IMG/VR virus record: IMGVR_UViG_3300025536_000010 | Location: 62,001 to 126,000 of that record | DNA from: a virus | DNA: 64,000 nucleotides | Direction: 5' to 3' (one strand) | Shown: positions 1 to 8,116 of the stretch, one piece after another | Layout of the letters: each line of letters begins with the position of its first letter | Numbering within the stretch: position 1 is the stretch's first letter | Program-made: the position numbers and the translations under genes | Notes under the pieces: generated by a model | Told to the model about the DNA's origin: nothing | Databases searched by the model: none | Seen by the model: only the letters and a program-made list of their open reading frames with translations

Positions 1-342
1 GCGACGTTGCGCCTGATGGTGTTTTGTGAATCTCCCGCCACGGGGACGCAATATCTGATCCCCGCCGACCGTTGGGGCGGCAAGACGCCGAAGTTCAACC
101 TCAACGTCGACAGTACCTGGTGGGACTGCAAACCGCAGCCAGGCACAACCTGGCAGCACTACAAAGGCGGGCGTTACCGCGTCGTGCAGAACGCCCACCA
201 CGTCCTGACAGGCCGGCACTTCGTCATCTACCGTTCCGAGACGGATGGGACGCGCTGGGCCAGGGACGCGGAGTCGTGGTTCAGCCTGGTCAATAACGGC
301 CAGGACAGGAAAACCTACCGCTTCAACCCGGCCAACAAGTAG
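1..342 (+). CDS. DUF1653-like protein, 5'-partial
   Basis: The frame is open from the first base of the window to a TAG at 340-342, so the true start lies upstream; 113 residues are visible. The second half (HYKGGRYRVV, then FVIYRSE and a final YRF) follows the pattern of DUF1653, a small beta-barrel-like domain common in bacteria and phages: a short HYKGxxY strand, a VYR strand and a terminal RF. The DUF has no established biochemical role that I know of. The HNH endonuclease gene follows after 41 bases, which include a possible TATACT box. Confidence 0.5.
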   Translation, partial: ATLRLMVFCESPATGTQYLIPADRWGGKTPKFNLNVDSTWWDCKPQPGTTWQHYKGGRYRVVQNAHHVLTGRHFVIYRSETDGTRWARDAESWFSLVNNGQDRKTYRFNPANK

Positions 343-362
343 CTCGGGGAGCGGCGGCAAGG

Positions 363-368
363 TATACT
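363..368 (+). promoter_or_regulatory. possible -10 box (TATACT)
   Basis: TATACT lies in the gap before the HNH gene and is followed by GTACGGAGG. The gap before 11867 carries a similar arrangement (TATACC, then GTACGG). No convincing -35 hexamer is visible 17 bases upstream, so this is weak. Confidence 0.25.
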
Positions 369-383
369 CTGTACGGAGGCACT

Positions 384-983
384 ATGGTTGCCGCGAAAAG
401 GCGAACGGCAAAGAGCGACGATCTGCGTAAGAAGAAATACGGCAAGCTGAGAGTTCTCTCGCTGCTCCGCACCGAGTCGAACGTAGGTCGAATCTGGCAG
501 TGTCGCTGCAAGTGTGGCAAATTGACAGAGGCGTCCACCGGCAAGCTCGTTTGCGGGCACAAAACCAGTTGCGGCTGTGGACGCAAAGCGAGGGCGGCGG
601 CGCTCGTTCGGAAGGGTACGCGGCACCCGAAGTGGAAAGGTTACGAGGGGATTACCGGATCGCTGTGGCACCGAATCCGAGCCAGTGCCGCAGCGAGAGG
701 TATCTCGTTCGAGATCACGATTGAGGAAGCCTGGGAACTGTACCAGGCGCAGGAAGGCCGCTGTAAGTTGTCCGGCGTGCCGCTTTATATGGTCAAGAAC
801 TCGTTCGCGCTGGCCAACGGCGCAAACACGGCATCGCTCGACCGTATCGACAACGAGAAAGGTTACGTTGTCGGGAACGTGCAGTGGGTGCATACGGTCA
901 TCAATTACATGAAAGGCACGTTACCGCAGCTTGAGTTTCTTAGTTGGTGCCGTATGGTCGCGGAACGCGACCTACCACAGTAG
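384..983 (+). CDS. HNH homing endonuclease with zinc-binding cysteines
   Basis: 199 residues, probably a free-standing homing endonuclease that cleaves double-stranded DNA at a specific site. Cysteines at 40, 42, 44 and 57, 63, 65 make a zinc-knuckle-like N-terminal part. The C-terminal part carries the HNH variant SLDRID (151-156) ... GYVVGNVQWV (160-169) ... N174 and K177, a form typical of phage HNH enzymes in which the first catalytic position is Asp rather than His. ATG at 384 is preceded by TACGGAGG. It is not embedded in an intron or intein that I can recognise. Its target could be a neighbouring gene; the broken polymerase genes downstream make that worth considering, but this is inference. 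Confidence 0.85.
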   Translation: MVAAKRRTAKSDDLRKKKYGKLRVLSLLRTESNVGRIWQCRCKCGKLTEASTGKLVCGHKTSCGCGRKARAAALVRKGTRHPKWKGYEGITGSLWHRIRASAAARGISFEITIEEAWELYQAQEGRCKLSGVPLYMVKNSFALANGANTASLDRIDNEKGYVVGNVQWVHTVINYMKGTLPQLEFLSWCRMVAERDLPQ

Positions 984-1000
984 CTCGTTAGGAGGCAAGG

Positions 1001-2221
1001 ATGCGCTGGGAAGAGATCCCGCTGGTCACGGATGACTGGGCCGTCAAAGTCGCTGCCCCGGCGTACGACATCCGTTGTGCCGTGGCCGGTGTCTACACGG
1101 CAGTTCCTATCGGTGTCTACTACCACCCGGGCCTGGAAAAAGCCGCGCTGTTCCCGCAAGGGACCGACGCTGCCGACCAGGCCCGGGTGCTCGCTGCGAC
1201 TGAGCGCGCGGTTGGACCCTCCGGGGTCCGACCGCTTTTTCTTACCTATCAGGAGGTGGGGGCTCCCGAAACCCAGTGGGTCAAGGTCGCCTACTCGCCC
1301 ACGCTGCGACGTCTCGGCGAGGCCACAAACTTCTTCCCCGGGCAGTACCCAGGCGGGCTGCCCAACCACCCGTCGCCGGTCGCGGCCATGCTGACGTCCG
1401 GCCTGGTCGGGGCGGGCCTCGGCTGGGGCGGCGGCAAGCTCCTCAACAAGTTGCTGCCCGAGCGCTTCGGGGACAACCTGGGGCGGACGGGCCTGATCCT
1501 CGGCGGCTTGCTGGGGGCTGCCCCCGGCGCCGCGTGGGGCGGTGTCAACACGCTGACCGGCAACCGCTTTAACGACTCCTCCCTCACGCAGGGCGACCCA
1601 CTCCAGGCAGACCTGCTGTTTCCGCGAGCGATGGACGGCTCCAACGCCGTACCGCCGGCGCAGGGGGCCGCGCCGCTTGAAGGGATCAAGGACTTCGTCA
1701 CCACGCAGCGCAGCGTGAACCCCAAGAAGCTGCTCAAATTCTCCGAGGATCTGGAGGCCGTACCGTTGGGCAAACGCTACCAGGCGGCCGTCGACCTGGT
1801 CAAAGAAGCCTTCGGGGACTCTTTCGGCGCGGAACCGGACGACCTGGGACCGACGCCGCTGGACGTCAACGTGAACAGCCTGGGGCAGACGCTTTGGCAG
1901 GCTGGAGCTACGCCGCGTCTGGCAGCCTCCACGATGGGCGCCATGTTCGCCGCTCAGCAGTTCCCCGACGCGCGGGCGCAGCCTGGTCTAGTGACGGCTC
2001 ACCAGATGGGGCAGCTGGCCCAGAGCATGGGGCAACCCTACCAGGAAGGCCCGAAGACAAACTACGGGCTCAACGCCGCCAAGGACTTCATCAAGGGCAC
2101 GGCGTTCGGGCTGGGCGCAAACGCCCTGGTCGGTACGCCGTACCGGGCCGGCACGTTTGGCCTGGCCAACGCTGGCCTTGGTGTCATAGGTGCTGTGGTG
2201 TCCAACTTCTTCGGAGGTTAG
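1001..2221 (+). CDS. Glycine-zipper hydrophobic protein, putative virion/ejection protein
   Basis: 406 residues, family not recognised. ATG at 1001 follows a strong Shine-Dalgarno (TTAGGAGGCAAGG). Small-residue-rich hydrophobic stretches occur at about residues 126-150, 164-182 and 366-406, with many GxxxG spacings, as in membrane-inserting phage ejection proteins. The stretches are separated by hydrophilic sequence. The same style recurs in genes at 3231, 4048, 8117, 14627 (its extension), 18726, 23967 and 25356, suggesting a set of internal virion proteins. A perfect terminator-like hairpin with T5 lies inside the reading frame at 1211-1240. Function is inferred only from composition and neighbourhood. 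Confidence 0.65.
   Translation: MRWEEIPLVTDDWAVKVAAPAYDIRCAVAGVYTAVPIGVYYHPGLEKAALFPQGTDAADQARVLAATERAVGPSGVRPLFLTYQEVGAPETQWVKVAYSPTLRRLGEATNFFPGQYPGGLPNHPSPVAAMLTSGLVGAGLGWGGGKLLNKLLPERFGDNLGRTGLILGGLLGAAPGAAWGGVNTLTGNRFNDSSLTQGDPLQADLLFPRAMDGSNAVPPAQGAAPLEGIKDFVTTQRSVNPKKLLKFSEDLEAVPLGKRYQAAVDLVKEAFGDSFGAEPDDLGPTPLDVNVNSLGQTLWQAGATPRLAASTMGAMFAAQQFPDARAQPGLVTAHQMGQLAQSMGQPYQEGPKTNYGLNAAKDFIKGTAFGLGANALVGTPYRAGTFGLANAGLGVIGAVVSNFFGG
1211..1240 (+). terminator. Terminator-like hairpin inside a coding sequence
   Basis: GTTGGACCC (1211-1219), loop TCCG, GGGTCCGAC (1224-1232), then CGC and TTTTT (1236-1240). The nine-base-pair stem contains one G-U pair. It has the form of a rho-independent terminator but lies in frame within the gene at 1001-2221, about 210 bases after its start, so it could attenuate transcription. 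It is followed by an 18-base sequence repeated at 42342. Confidence 0.45.
1235..1252 (+). repeat. 18-bp exact repeat, copy 1
   Basis: CTTTTTCTTACCTATCAG is identical to 42342-42359. Both copies begin with the T-run that follows a hairpin. Both are translated in frame as LFLTYQ if the upstream ATG at 42336 is used. Confidence 0.7.
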
Positions 2222-2265
2222 AATACCGGAAGTTGAAGGGACTCTTTAACACGGAGGTTTTGCTC

Positions 2266-2709
2266 ATGGACGTAGCTACCGAGTTCAAGGCAGCCATCGA
2301 CGCCGTCATCGCCGACTACAAGGCGAAGGCCAAGGATGGGCTGACCATCCCCGAGATCTGGGAACTCTCCAGCAACGCACTCGCCACGTTCGTCAGCCTC
2401 GCCGGCAAGCTCAAGACCCTGAGCGGCGCCGACAAGAAGAAGCTGGTCATGGACGCGGCGGCCGACTTCTACGACAAGGTCATCGCGCCCATCGACATCC
2501 CCAGGGTGCCGAACTTCGTCGAGGTCACGGTGGTCGACCCCGCCGTGCGCCAGCTGTGGCTGATGCTCGCGGACGGGGCCGTCGAGGCCCTGGTCAACAT
2601 CTTCAACAAGTCCGATGGTTGGTTCAAGGAACCGGCCGACGACGGCACCTGGAAGCCGACCACGCCGACTGGCAATCCCGCGCTACCCCCAGGCTTCACA
2701 CCGTACTGA
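2266..2709 (+). CDS. Hypothetical helical protein
   Basis: 147 residues, not recognised. I chose ATG 2266 because ACACGGAGGTTT stands 9 bases upstream; the frame is open further upstream but overlaps the previous gene out of phase. The N-terminal two thirds are predicted helical and charged (FKAAIDAVIADYKAKAKDG). The end is proline-rich (GNPALPPGFTPY). The ACGGAGGT ribosome site recurs before the capsid, sheath, tube and fibre genes, suggesting strong expression and a virion role. A strong terminator follows the gene. Confidence 0.65.
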   Translation: MDVATEFKAAIDAVIADYKAKAKDGLTIPEIWELSSNALATFVSLAGKLKTLSGADKKKLVMDAAADFYDKVIAPIDIPRVPNFVEVTVVDPAVRQLWLMLADGAVEALVNIFNKSDGWFKEPADDGTWKPTTPTGNPALPPGFTPY

Positions 2710-2749
2710 GAGGGACTCCGGGAGTCTGTGGCCTCCCGGGGAGCAACTG

Positions 2750-2783
2750 GCCCTGCCTGGATCGTTTCCGGGCAGGGCTTTCT
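2750..2783 (+). terminator. Rho-independent terminator
   Basis: GCCCTGCCTGGA (2750-2761), a short TCGTT loop and TCCGGGCAGGGC (2767-2778) form a 12-base-pair stem with one G-U pair, followed by TTTCT. It closes the unit ending with the gene at 2266-2709. The AT-rich repeat at 2781 starts in its tail. Confidence 0.85.
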
Positions 2784-2803
2784 CAAAACCGGCTTTTAGG
2801 AAC
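2781..2803. promoter_or_regulatory. AT-rich intergenic motif, copy 1
   Basis: TCTCAAAACCGGCTTTTAGG belongs to the recurring family near TCTAAAAGCCAGTTTTTGA. It lies directly behind a terminator and 8 bases before an ATG. It is a candidate phage promoter or operator; the function is inferred. Confidence 0.5.
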
Positions 2804-2810
2804 GGACTCC

Positions 2811-3212
2811 ATGAACTACAACGGGATGACCTTCCTCGGCAACGGTTCCGTACTCAATCTGCAAGAAGATGTCGTCCGCTTCGGCCCGCTTCGCTTCTGG
2901 GCGGAACGTGGCCTGGTCCACGTTGAAGACGCGACCGACAACAGCTACGAAGTCATGTCAGTGCGGACCTTCCTCAGCCGCGCCCGCGGGCTGTCCGACA
3001 TGATCGGCAACTCGACCCAGCGCGAGATGCACAGCGAGGACCGCTATGACCAGATGGAGCGGACGCGCCACCTCACTTTCCTGGAAGGTGCGGCCAACCT
3101 CGCCCGCAAGGCCCAGATTCAGGGCATGCCCTCGGACCCCAGTGCCCGCCGCGAACTGGTGCGCCGGCGGCCCAAAAGCGTCGTCGTCCCCGCCTACGGC
3201 GGCGGCATGTAA
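2811..3212 (+). CDS. Hypothetical protein
   Basis: 133 residues, not recognised. ATG 2811 is the first in-frame start after the terminator and AT-rich motif; no strong Shine-Dalgarno precedes it. The N-terminal part looks beta-rich (FLGNGSVLNL, VVRFGPLRFWAERGLVHV), followed by a charged helical region and a basic tail (RRELVRRRPKSVVV). It starts a run of closely spaced genes that leads into the RNA polymerase. Probably a small virion or assembly protein, by context only. Confidence 0.6.
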   Translation: MNYNGMTFLGNGSVLNLQEDVVRFGPLRFWAERGLVHVEDATDNSYEVMSVRTFLSRARGLSDMIGNSTQREMHSEDRYDQMERTRHLTFLEGAANLARKAQIQGMPSDPSARRELVRRRPKSVVVPAYGGGM

Positions 3213-3230
3213 CGAGACAAGGAGGCAGGG

Positions 3231-3644
3231 ATGCCACTTAACGCAAGGGAAGCATTCAAGGTTGGTTTCCTGGCCCGCTGCGTCGAGGACGGCTTGAGCC
3301 CCGACGAGATGCTGGACCGTGTCAAGTTCGCTGCTGAACTCCTGGAGAAGCGCGCCGGCATCATTAGCACGCTCGGCGGTAAACTGGCCGACGTCGGCCA
3401 GGGTATCGGCTCAGCGGCGCTCGGCTACGGCTTGCCGCTGGCCCTGGCGGCCCCACCCATTTTGGGCGGAGTCGCGGGCTACGGCTTAGCCAGAGCCACC
3501 GACATCGACGACACCGACATCGACGACGTCAAGGACCGCGAGGTCATGGACGAGTACGTCCGGCAGACAGCCAGGCTCAAACGGCAGCGGGCGGCGCGCG
3601 ACTACCAGAAGGCAAAGCAGCAGACAGGCCGGATCTTCATGTAA
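3231..3644 (+). CDS. Small glycine-zipper protein, putative virion protein
   Basis: 137 residues with ATG 3231 behind ACAAGGAGGCAGGG. The N-terminal helix (REAFKVGFLARCVEDGLS, residues 6-23) is followed by LEKRAG at 38-43, a hydrophobic glycine/alanine stretch at 47-88 and an acidic then basic tail (TDIDDTDIDDVKDRE, KRQRAARDYQKAKQ). The layout of short helix, KxA motif and glycine zipper is shared with other proteins here. It could insert into membrane during DNA ejection; this is inference. Confidence 0.65.
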   Translation: MPLNAREAFKVGFLARCVEDGLSPDEMLDRVKFAAELLEKRAGIISTLGGKLADVGQGIGSAALGYGLPLALAAPPILGGVAGYGLARATDIDDTDIDDVKDREVMDEYVRQTARLKRQRAARDYQKAKQQTGRIFM

Positions 3645-3659
3645 GCAGGGTGAACCCCT

Positions 3660-4094
3660 ATGCCTTCGAGCTTGGTGAAGTTCAGCAACCGGACACGGGC
3701 ATCGGGGGGTCGCCACCTCCACTGGAACCGGCTAGAGTTCGACGGCCTGCCGTTCCGCGGCGACATGGCCCCGATCATGCCGGAGGAGGAGTACGAGGCC
3801 CGAGCCGTTCGCATCTCCGATTTCCGCAACGGCTTTTTCGATGTCCAGGACGCTCAGGAGAACAAGTGGTACTGCGACGTGATGGAGTGCTGCTTCAACG
3901 GCTGGTTCAAACTGTGGTACGAAGAAAAGTTCTGGGTCGGGCCGGACGGCAAGCGCACCACGAAGCATTACCTGGAGTGGGTCGAATACTATATGGAGGA
4001 CGGCACGCGGACGCCGTTCGTCACCAGTGGCATGATGGAGATGGCGCATGGACAGCAAAACCTCCTCGGACATTATCAGCAGGGTCCGGGCTGA
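3660..4094 (+). CDS. Hypothetical protein
   Basis: 144 residues, not recognised, rich in Trp, Tyr and acidic residues (WYCDVMECCFNGWFKLWYEE around residues 69-88, one of the few cysteine clusters in this part). ATG 3660 follows a weak AAGCAGGG site. Its last 47 bases overlap the start of the next gene at 4048 in another frame, as expected for translational coupling. Confidence 0.6.
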   Translation: MPSSLVKFSNRTRASGGRHLHWNRLEFDGLPFRGDMAPIMPEEEYEARAVRISDFRNGFFDVQDAQENKWYCDVMECCFNGWFKLWYEEKFWVGPDGKRTTKHYLEWVEYYMEDGTRTPFVTSGMMEMAHGQQNLLGHYQQGPG

Positions 4095-4965
4095 GAAGCA
4101 GGCGTTTCTGGGTCTGGGCGAGGCACAGCCGGACACGGCTGGGTTCGCTGACGCGATCCAGGACATGGCCTCGGCGCAGCTCAAGGCCGACGCGGGCCGC
4201 GACGTGCGCAACCTGGCCCTAGCTGCCCTGGGTGTGGGCGTCGCCGGGCGCGGGGCCGTGGGCCTCGTCAACGCGCTCAAAGGCGACAAGCCGAAGAAGA
4301 CGCGCAGCGGCCCTACCATGCTGCCCTTGCCGTACCCGGTCGAGCCGGCGGTCATGCCCGGCAACATCAAGGCCGGCGGCTTCCTCAGCGGGGACGCCGC
4401 TTCCACGAAGTCCGGCATCCCCTGGTACACGCCGGCCATGTTCCTCGGCGGCCTGGGTGGGCTGGCGGCCGGCTGGAAAGGCATGGACGCACTGCTGGAC
4501 GCGCGTCGCAAGAAGGAGCGCGAGAACGAACTGATAACCGCCCGCCAGCAGTTCCACGACGCGCTGCTGTCGCAATACGACAAGCCCCTGGCACTCAAGA
4601 AGGCAGCCGAGGCGACGACGATGGAGAAGGTCGGCGCGCTTCTGGACAGCCTGTTCGACAAGTTCACCGGCACCCTGGAGAAAACCTCCATCGACTGGTC
4701 CAACCTGGGCGGGATGGCCACGGGCGGCTACGGGGCCTACGCCGGCCTCTCGGGCCTGCTTGCCGGCGCCCTGGTCTACGACAAGATCCAGAAGCGTTCG
4801 CAGCGTGCGGTCCTGGAGAAGGCCATGCAGCGCCGACAGCGGCGCGAGTTCATGCAGCGGCCGACCGAGATCTACGCGATCCCGGAGCCGGTGTCAGCCG
4901 TGCCCAAGGCCAACTTCAAGGACGAGATGAAGCTCCTGACGGAGTCTCCCGAAGCGGAGGTGTAA
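4048..4965 (+). CDS. Protein with three hydrophobic glycine-rich segments, putative virion protein
   Basis: 305 residues, not recognised. ATG 4048 lies within the end of the previous gene. Hydrophobic small-residue segments occur at about 55-75, 127-147 and 226-250, separated by charged helices, for example around 152-175 (DARRKKERENELITARQQ) and after 250 (QKRSQRAVLEKAMQRRQRRE). The pattern fits a membrane-active internal virion protein. The polymerase beta gene starts one base after its TAA, on a GTG, so the two are coupled. Confidence 0.65.
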   Translation: MDSKTSSDIISRVRAEKQAFLGLGEAQPDTAGFADAIQDMASAQLKADAGRDVRNLALAALGVGVAGRGAVGLVNALKGDKPKKTRSGPTMLPLPYPVEPAVMPGNIKAGGFLSGDAASTKSGIPWYTPAMFLGGLGGLAAGWKGMDALLDARRKKERENELITARQQFHDALLSQYDKPLALKKAAEATTMEKVGALLDSLFDKFTGTLEKTSIDWSNLGGMATGGYGAYAGLSGLLAGALVYDKIQKRSQRAVLEKAMQRRQRREFMQRPTEIYAIPEPVSAVPKANFKDEMKLLTESPEAEV

Positions 4966-4966
4966 G

Positions 4967-7900
4967 GTGGCTGGACTGCTGGCCGATTTCCCCAAGCCGA
5001 AAGCGCCAGCGCTGGACCTGCCCCAGACGAAGGCGCAGTCGATCTTGTCCAGCGGGCCGTTGACGGCCCCGCCTACCCCCGCGCCGCAAATGCGGGAGTT
5101 CGGCGATGCGCGCCTCACGCGCCAATACATCTACGAGGACGCCCTGAACGCCGCCCGCAACATCGAACCCATCGAAGACGAACGCTACCGCCTGCGGCTG
5201 GCCGACGTGGACTGGGCCGACCCGGAACGCTTCACGCGCAAGCAGCGCAAAGCGGCAATCCTGGCCGGCGACACGCTGGCTCGGCGCCTGCGCGGCAGCT
5301 GGGTATTGGAGGACGTTGCCACGGGTAAGGAGATCCAACGGCGCGCCCAGATCGTCGGCCGCATTCCTTACCTGTCCAGCATGGGCACGTTCGTCCACAA
5401 GGGGAACGAATACACCGTCAACCACCAGCAGCGATTGCGGCCCGGCGTCTTCGCCCGCGTCAAAGACAACGGCGAGATCGAGAGCCATGTCAACGTACTG
5501 CCGGGTAAGGGCGTCTCGCACCGCTACTTTCTGGACCCGGAGAAGGAACTGTTCAAGCTGCGGCTCGGACAGGCCGAGATGCCGCTGCTGCCGCTAGTCC
5601 AGGCCCTCGGCGCCACCGACAAGGAAGTCCGCGAGGCGTGGGGCGACCAGCTGTTCGCGGCCAACTACAAGCACCTGGACAGCGGCCAGACTATCAAGAA
5701 GCTGGCCGCGCGCCTGCTGCGCCGCGCCGACCAGGGTTTAGACGAAGGCACGACGCGGCAACGGCTGGCCGATACGATCAACCGTATGGAACTGGACCCG
5801 GAGGTCACCAAGCGCACGCTGGGCCAGCCGTACGCCAACCTAAACAAAGAAGTTATCCTCAACGCCACTAAAAAACTGATCCAGGTCAACCGCCGCGAAG
5901 TTGACCCCGACGACCGCGACAGCCTGGCCTACCAGCAATTCTTCGGCCCCGAAGACCTGTTCGCCGAGCGCCTGCGGCGGGACCACGGTAACCTGCGGAA
6001 ACAGCTGTTCAGGAAGATCGCCCTGGCCGGCAACCTGGACAAGATGCCCAGCGGCGCGCTGACGCCCCAGGTCGAGCAGGTGCTGCTCGGCAGCGGGCTC
6101 GCGCAGGCACTCGAAGAGATCAACCCGGCCGAAGTCTTCGATAAGCAGAGCCGTATCACGCGCATGGGCGAGGGCGGTATCCCAAGCCTAGACGCGATCC
6201 CCGACGAAGCCCGCGCCGTACAGCCGTCGCACATGGGTTTCATGGACCCGCTGCGGACACCGGAGAGCTTCCGCGTCGGCGTCGACCTGCACATGGCGCG
6301 CAGTTCGCGCAAAGGCCGCGACGGCCGCATCTACACGAGCCTCCGCGACCAGCAAGGGAACATGGTTTGGAAGTCCCCGCAGGACGTGGCTGAGGCAAGC
6401 ATCGCTACGCCGGACGTGCTCAAATGGGACACGAAGCGCGTGCCGGTGATGAAGGGAGGCAAGCTGGCCTATGTTCCGAAGAATGAAGTGGATTTTGTCC
6501 TACCTAACTTCGAGGACTCGTTTTCGCCGCTTGGTAACATGGTGCCGCTCAAGAGCATGGTCAAAGGCCAGCGCGTCGCAATGGCCAGTCGCATGCTCAC
6601 CCAGGCCCTCCCCCTCACCGCCGCCGAGGCTCCGCTTGTACAATCCGGCTTGCCTGGCAGTAAGGGCGCCCGGAGCTTCGAGGAAGAATACGGCAAGCAC
6701 ATGGGAGCAGTGGCGGCTGATTCGGACGGACGGGTCGTCGATGTCCGTGACGGAGTTATTAAGCTCAAGTACAACGACGGCCGCACCGACGAGGTCGAAC
6801 TCTACGAGAACCACCCGTTCAACCGGAAGACCTACATCAACCAGACCGCGGTAGTAAAACCAGGCGACGCGATTACGAAAGGACAGCTGCTGGCTCACAG
6901 CAACTACACCGACAAGACCGGGGCGACGGCGCTGGGCACAAACCTGAACGTCGCCTACTGGCCCTACCTGGGTTACAACTTCGAGGACGCGGTGGTGATC
7001 TCGGAGAGCGGGGCCAAGAAGATGTCCTCCGAGCACATGTACCAGCACGACTTGGAGGTCACGGACAAGCACAAGATCGGGAAGCGGCATTACGTCAACC
7101 TCTTCCCCGGTAAGTTCGACAAGAAGGCGTACGAGAACCTGGACGACGACGGCATTGTTCGGCCCGGCACCGTCGTCAACCACGGTGACCCGCTCATCCT
7201 GGCTGCGCGGCAGAAAGAGTTCGCGCAGAACAAGATCCACAAGAAAAAACAGGCAGGGTACGGCGATGAGTCTCTACTGTGGAAGCATCACGATCCTGGG
7301 GTTGTTACCGACGTCGTGTGGGGCAAAAACGGGCCTGTCGTCCTGGTTAAGTCCCAGTCTCAAATGCAAGTCGGCGACAAGCTCTCCGGCCGTTACGGCG
7401 ATAAAGGAGTGGTCGCGGCCATCGTCCCCGACAGCCAGATGCCGCACGGTCGGGACGGTAACCCCTTCGAGCTTCTCCTGAACCCGCTGGGCGTCATCAG
7501 CCGCACCAACCCGGCACAGAAAGTCGAGGCTCAGCTGGGCAAGATCGCGCGCTTGACCGGCAAGCCCGTCAAGGTGCCCGATTTCGAGGACGAGGAAGAC
7601 CTGACGGCCTGGGCACAAATGCAGCTGCGGATGCACGGCCTCAAGGACACCGAAGACATCGTCTGGCCCGAGAAAAACATGAAGGTGCCAGGCATCCACT
7701 CCGGTACGCGCTTCTTCATGAAGCTGCACCACACCGCCGAATCCAAAGGCCAGGGTCGCGGCGGTGGCTCCTATTCGATGGACGACACGCCGGCTAAAGG
7801 TGGCGCACAGGGTTGTTTCCTGGCCGGCACGCACCTGCATACGGCTGAGCACGGTTTTCAGGACATCGCCCGCATCGTCGGCCGGCGCATGCCTGTCAAA

Positions 7901-8113
7901 GTGCTGACTCGGCGGCCGGGCGGCGTACACCAGCAGTGGCTGCCGGTCACGGACTGGTTCCACTACCGGGTCGACGCAAACGCACTGGTGACGCTGCGGC
8001 TTGGTAACGGCCGGGAGATCCACGTCACCAGGAACCACGAGTTCGTCATGGCAGACGGCACGCGGAAACTGGCGGGCGACCTGGTCGCGGGCGACGACCT
8101 GATGGAGGTTTGA
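4967..8113 (+). CDS. RNA polymerase beta subunit, N-terminal part, ending in an N-intein
   Basis: 1048 residues; GTG start at 4967 behind GAAGCGGAGG. Residues 1-949 follow bacterial RpoB in order: GTFVHKGNEYTVNHQQRLRPG near 145, the rifampicin-pocket block NPAEVFDKQSRITRMG (386-401), DPLRTPE for the usual PIETPEG, GYNFEDAVVISE near 670, GDKLSGRYGDKG with both active-site lysines (805 and 813), and LNPLGVISRTNP. From Cys950 (7814) to the stop, 99 residues form an intein N-terminal fragment inserted in the conserved GGxAQ-G segment. Cys950 is the only cysteine of the polypeptide. The rest of beta is encoded from 10150. Unlike the diverged phiKZ-type phage polymerases, this beta is easily aligned by eye to bacterial RpoB. 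It probably acts as a phage, possibly virion-packaged, transcriptase. Confidence 0.95.
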   Translation: MAGLLADFPKPKAPALDLPQTKAQSILSSGPLTAPPTPAPQMREFGDARLTRQYIYEDALNAARNIEPIEDERYRLRLADVDWADPERFTRKQRKAAILAGDTLARRLRGSWVLEDVATGKEIQRRAQIVGRIPYLSSMGTFVHKGNEYTVNHQQRLRPGVFARVKDNGEIESHVNVLPGKGVSHRYFLDPEKELFKLRLGQAEMPLLPLVQALGATDKEVREAWGDQLFAANYKHLDSGQTIKKLAARLLRRADQGLDEGTTRQRLADTINRMELDPEVTKRTLGQPYANLNKEVILNATKKLIQVNRREVDPDDRDSLAYQQFFGPEDLFAERLRRDHGNLRKQLFRKIALAGNLDKMPSGALTPQVEQVLLGSGLAQALEEINPAEVFDKQSRITRMGEGGIPSLDAIPDEARAVQPSHMGFMDPLRTPESFRVGVDLHMARSSRKGRDGRIYTSLRDQQGNMVWKSPQDVAEASIATPDVLKWDTKRVPVMKGGKLAYVPKNEVDFVLPNFEDSFSPLGNMVPLKSMVKGQRVAMASRMLTQALPLTAAEAPLVQSGLPGSKGARSFEEEYGKHMGAVAADSDGRVVDVRDGVIKLKYNDGRTDEVELYENHPFNRKTYINQTAVVKPGDAITKGQLLAHSNYTDKTGATALGTNLNVAYWPYLGYNFEDAVVISESGAKKMSSEHMYQHDLEVTDKHKIGKRHYVNLFPGKFDKKAYENLDDDGIVRPGTVVNHGDPLILAARQKEFAQNKIHKKKQAGYGDESLLWKHHDPGVVTDVVWGKNGPVVLVKSQSQMQVGDKLSGRYGDKGVVAAIVPDSQMPHGRDGNPFELLLNPLGVISRTNPAQKVEAQLGKIARLTGKPVKVPDFEDEEDLTAWAQMQLRMHGLKDTEDIVWPEKNMKVPGIHSGTRFFMKLHHTAESKGQGRGGGSYSMDDTPAKGGAQGCFLAGTHLHTAEHGFQDIARIVGRRMPVKVLTRRPGGVHQQWLPVTDWFHYRVDANALVTLRLGNGREIHVTRNHEFVMADGTRKLAGDLVAGDDLMEV
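7814..8110 (+). other. Split intein, N-terminal half
   Basis: Residues 950-1048 of the beta frame. Block A is CFLAGTHLHTAEHGFQDIAR with Cys1 as the splicing nucleophile. Block B is GREIHVTRNHEFV, containing TRNH with Thr1021 and His1024. It ends with LVAGDDLMEV and then TGA, the usual end of a split N-intein of about 100 residues. The N-extein residue is Gly949. No homing-endonuclease domain is present. The matching C-half is at 10027-10149. Confidence 0.92.
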
Positions 8114-8116
8114 GTC

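Noticed and set aside
1894-2265. Upstream in-frame extension of the gene at 2266
   Set aside because: The sequence lies within the previous gene in another phase; ATG 2266 has ACACGGAGG at correct distance.
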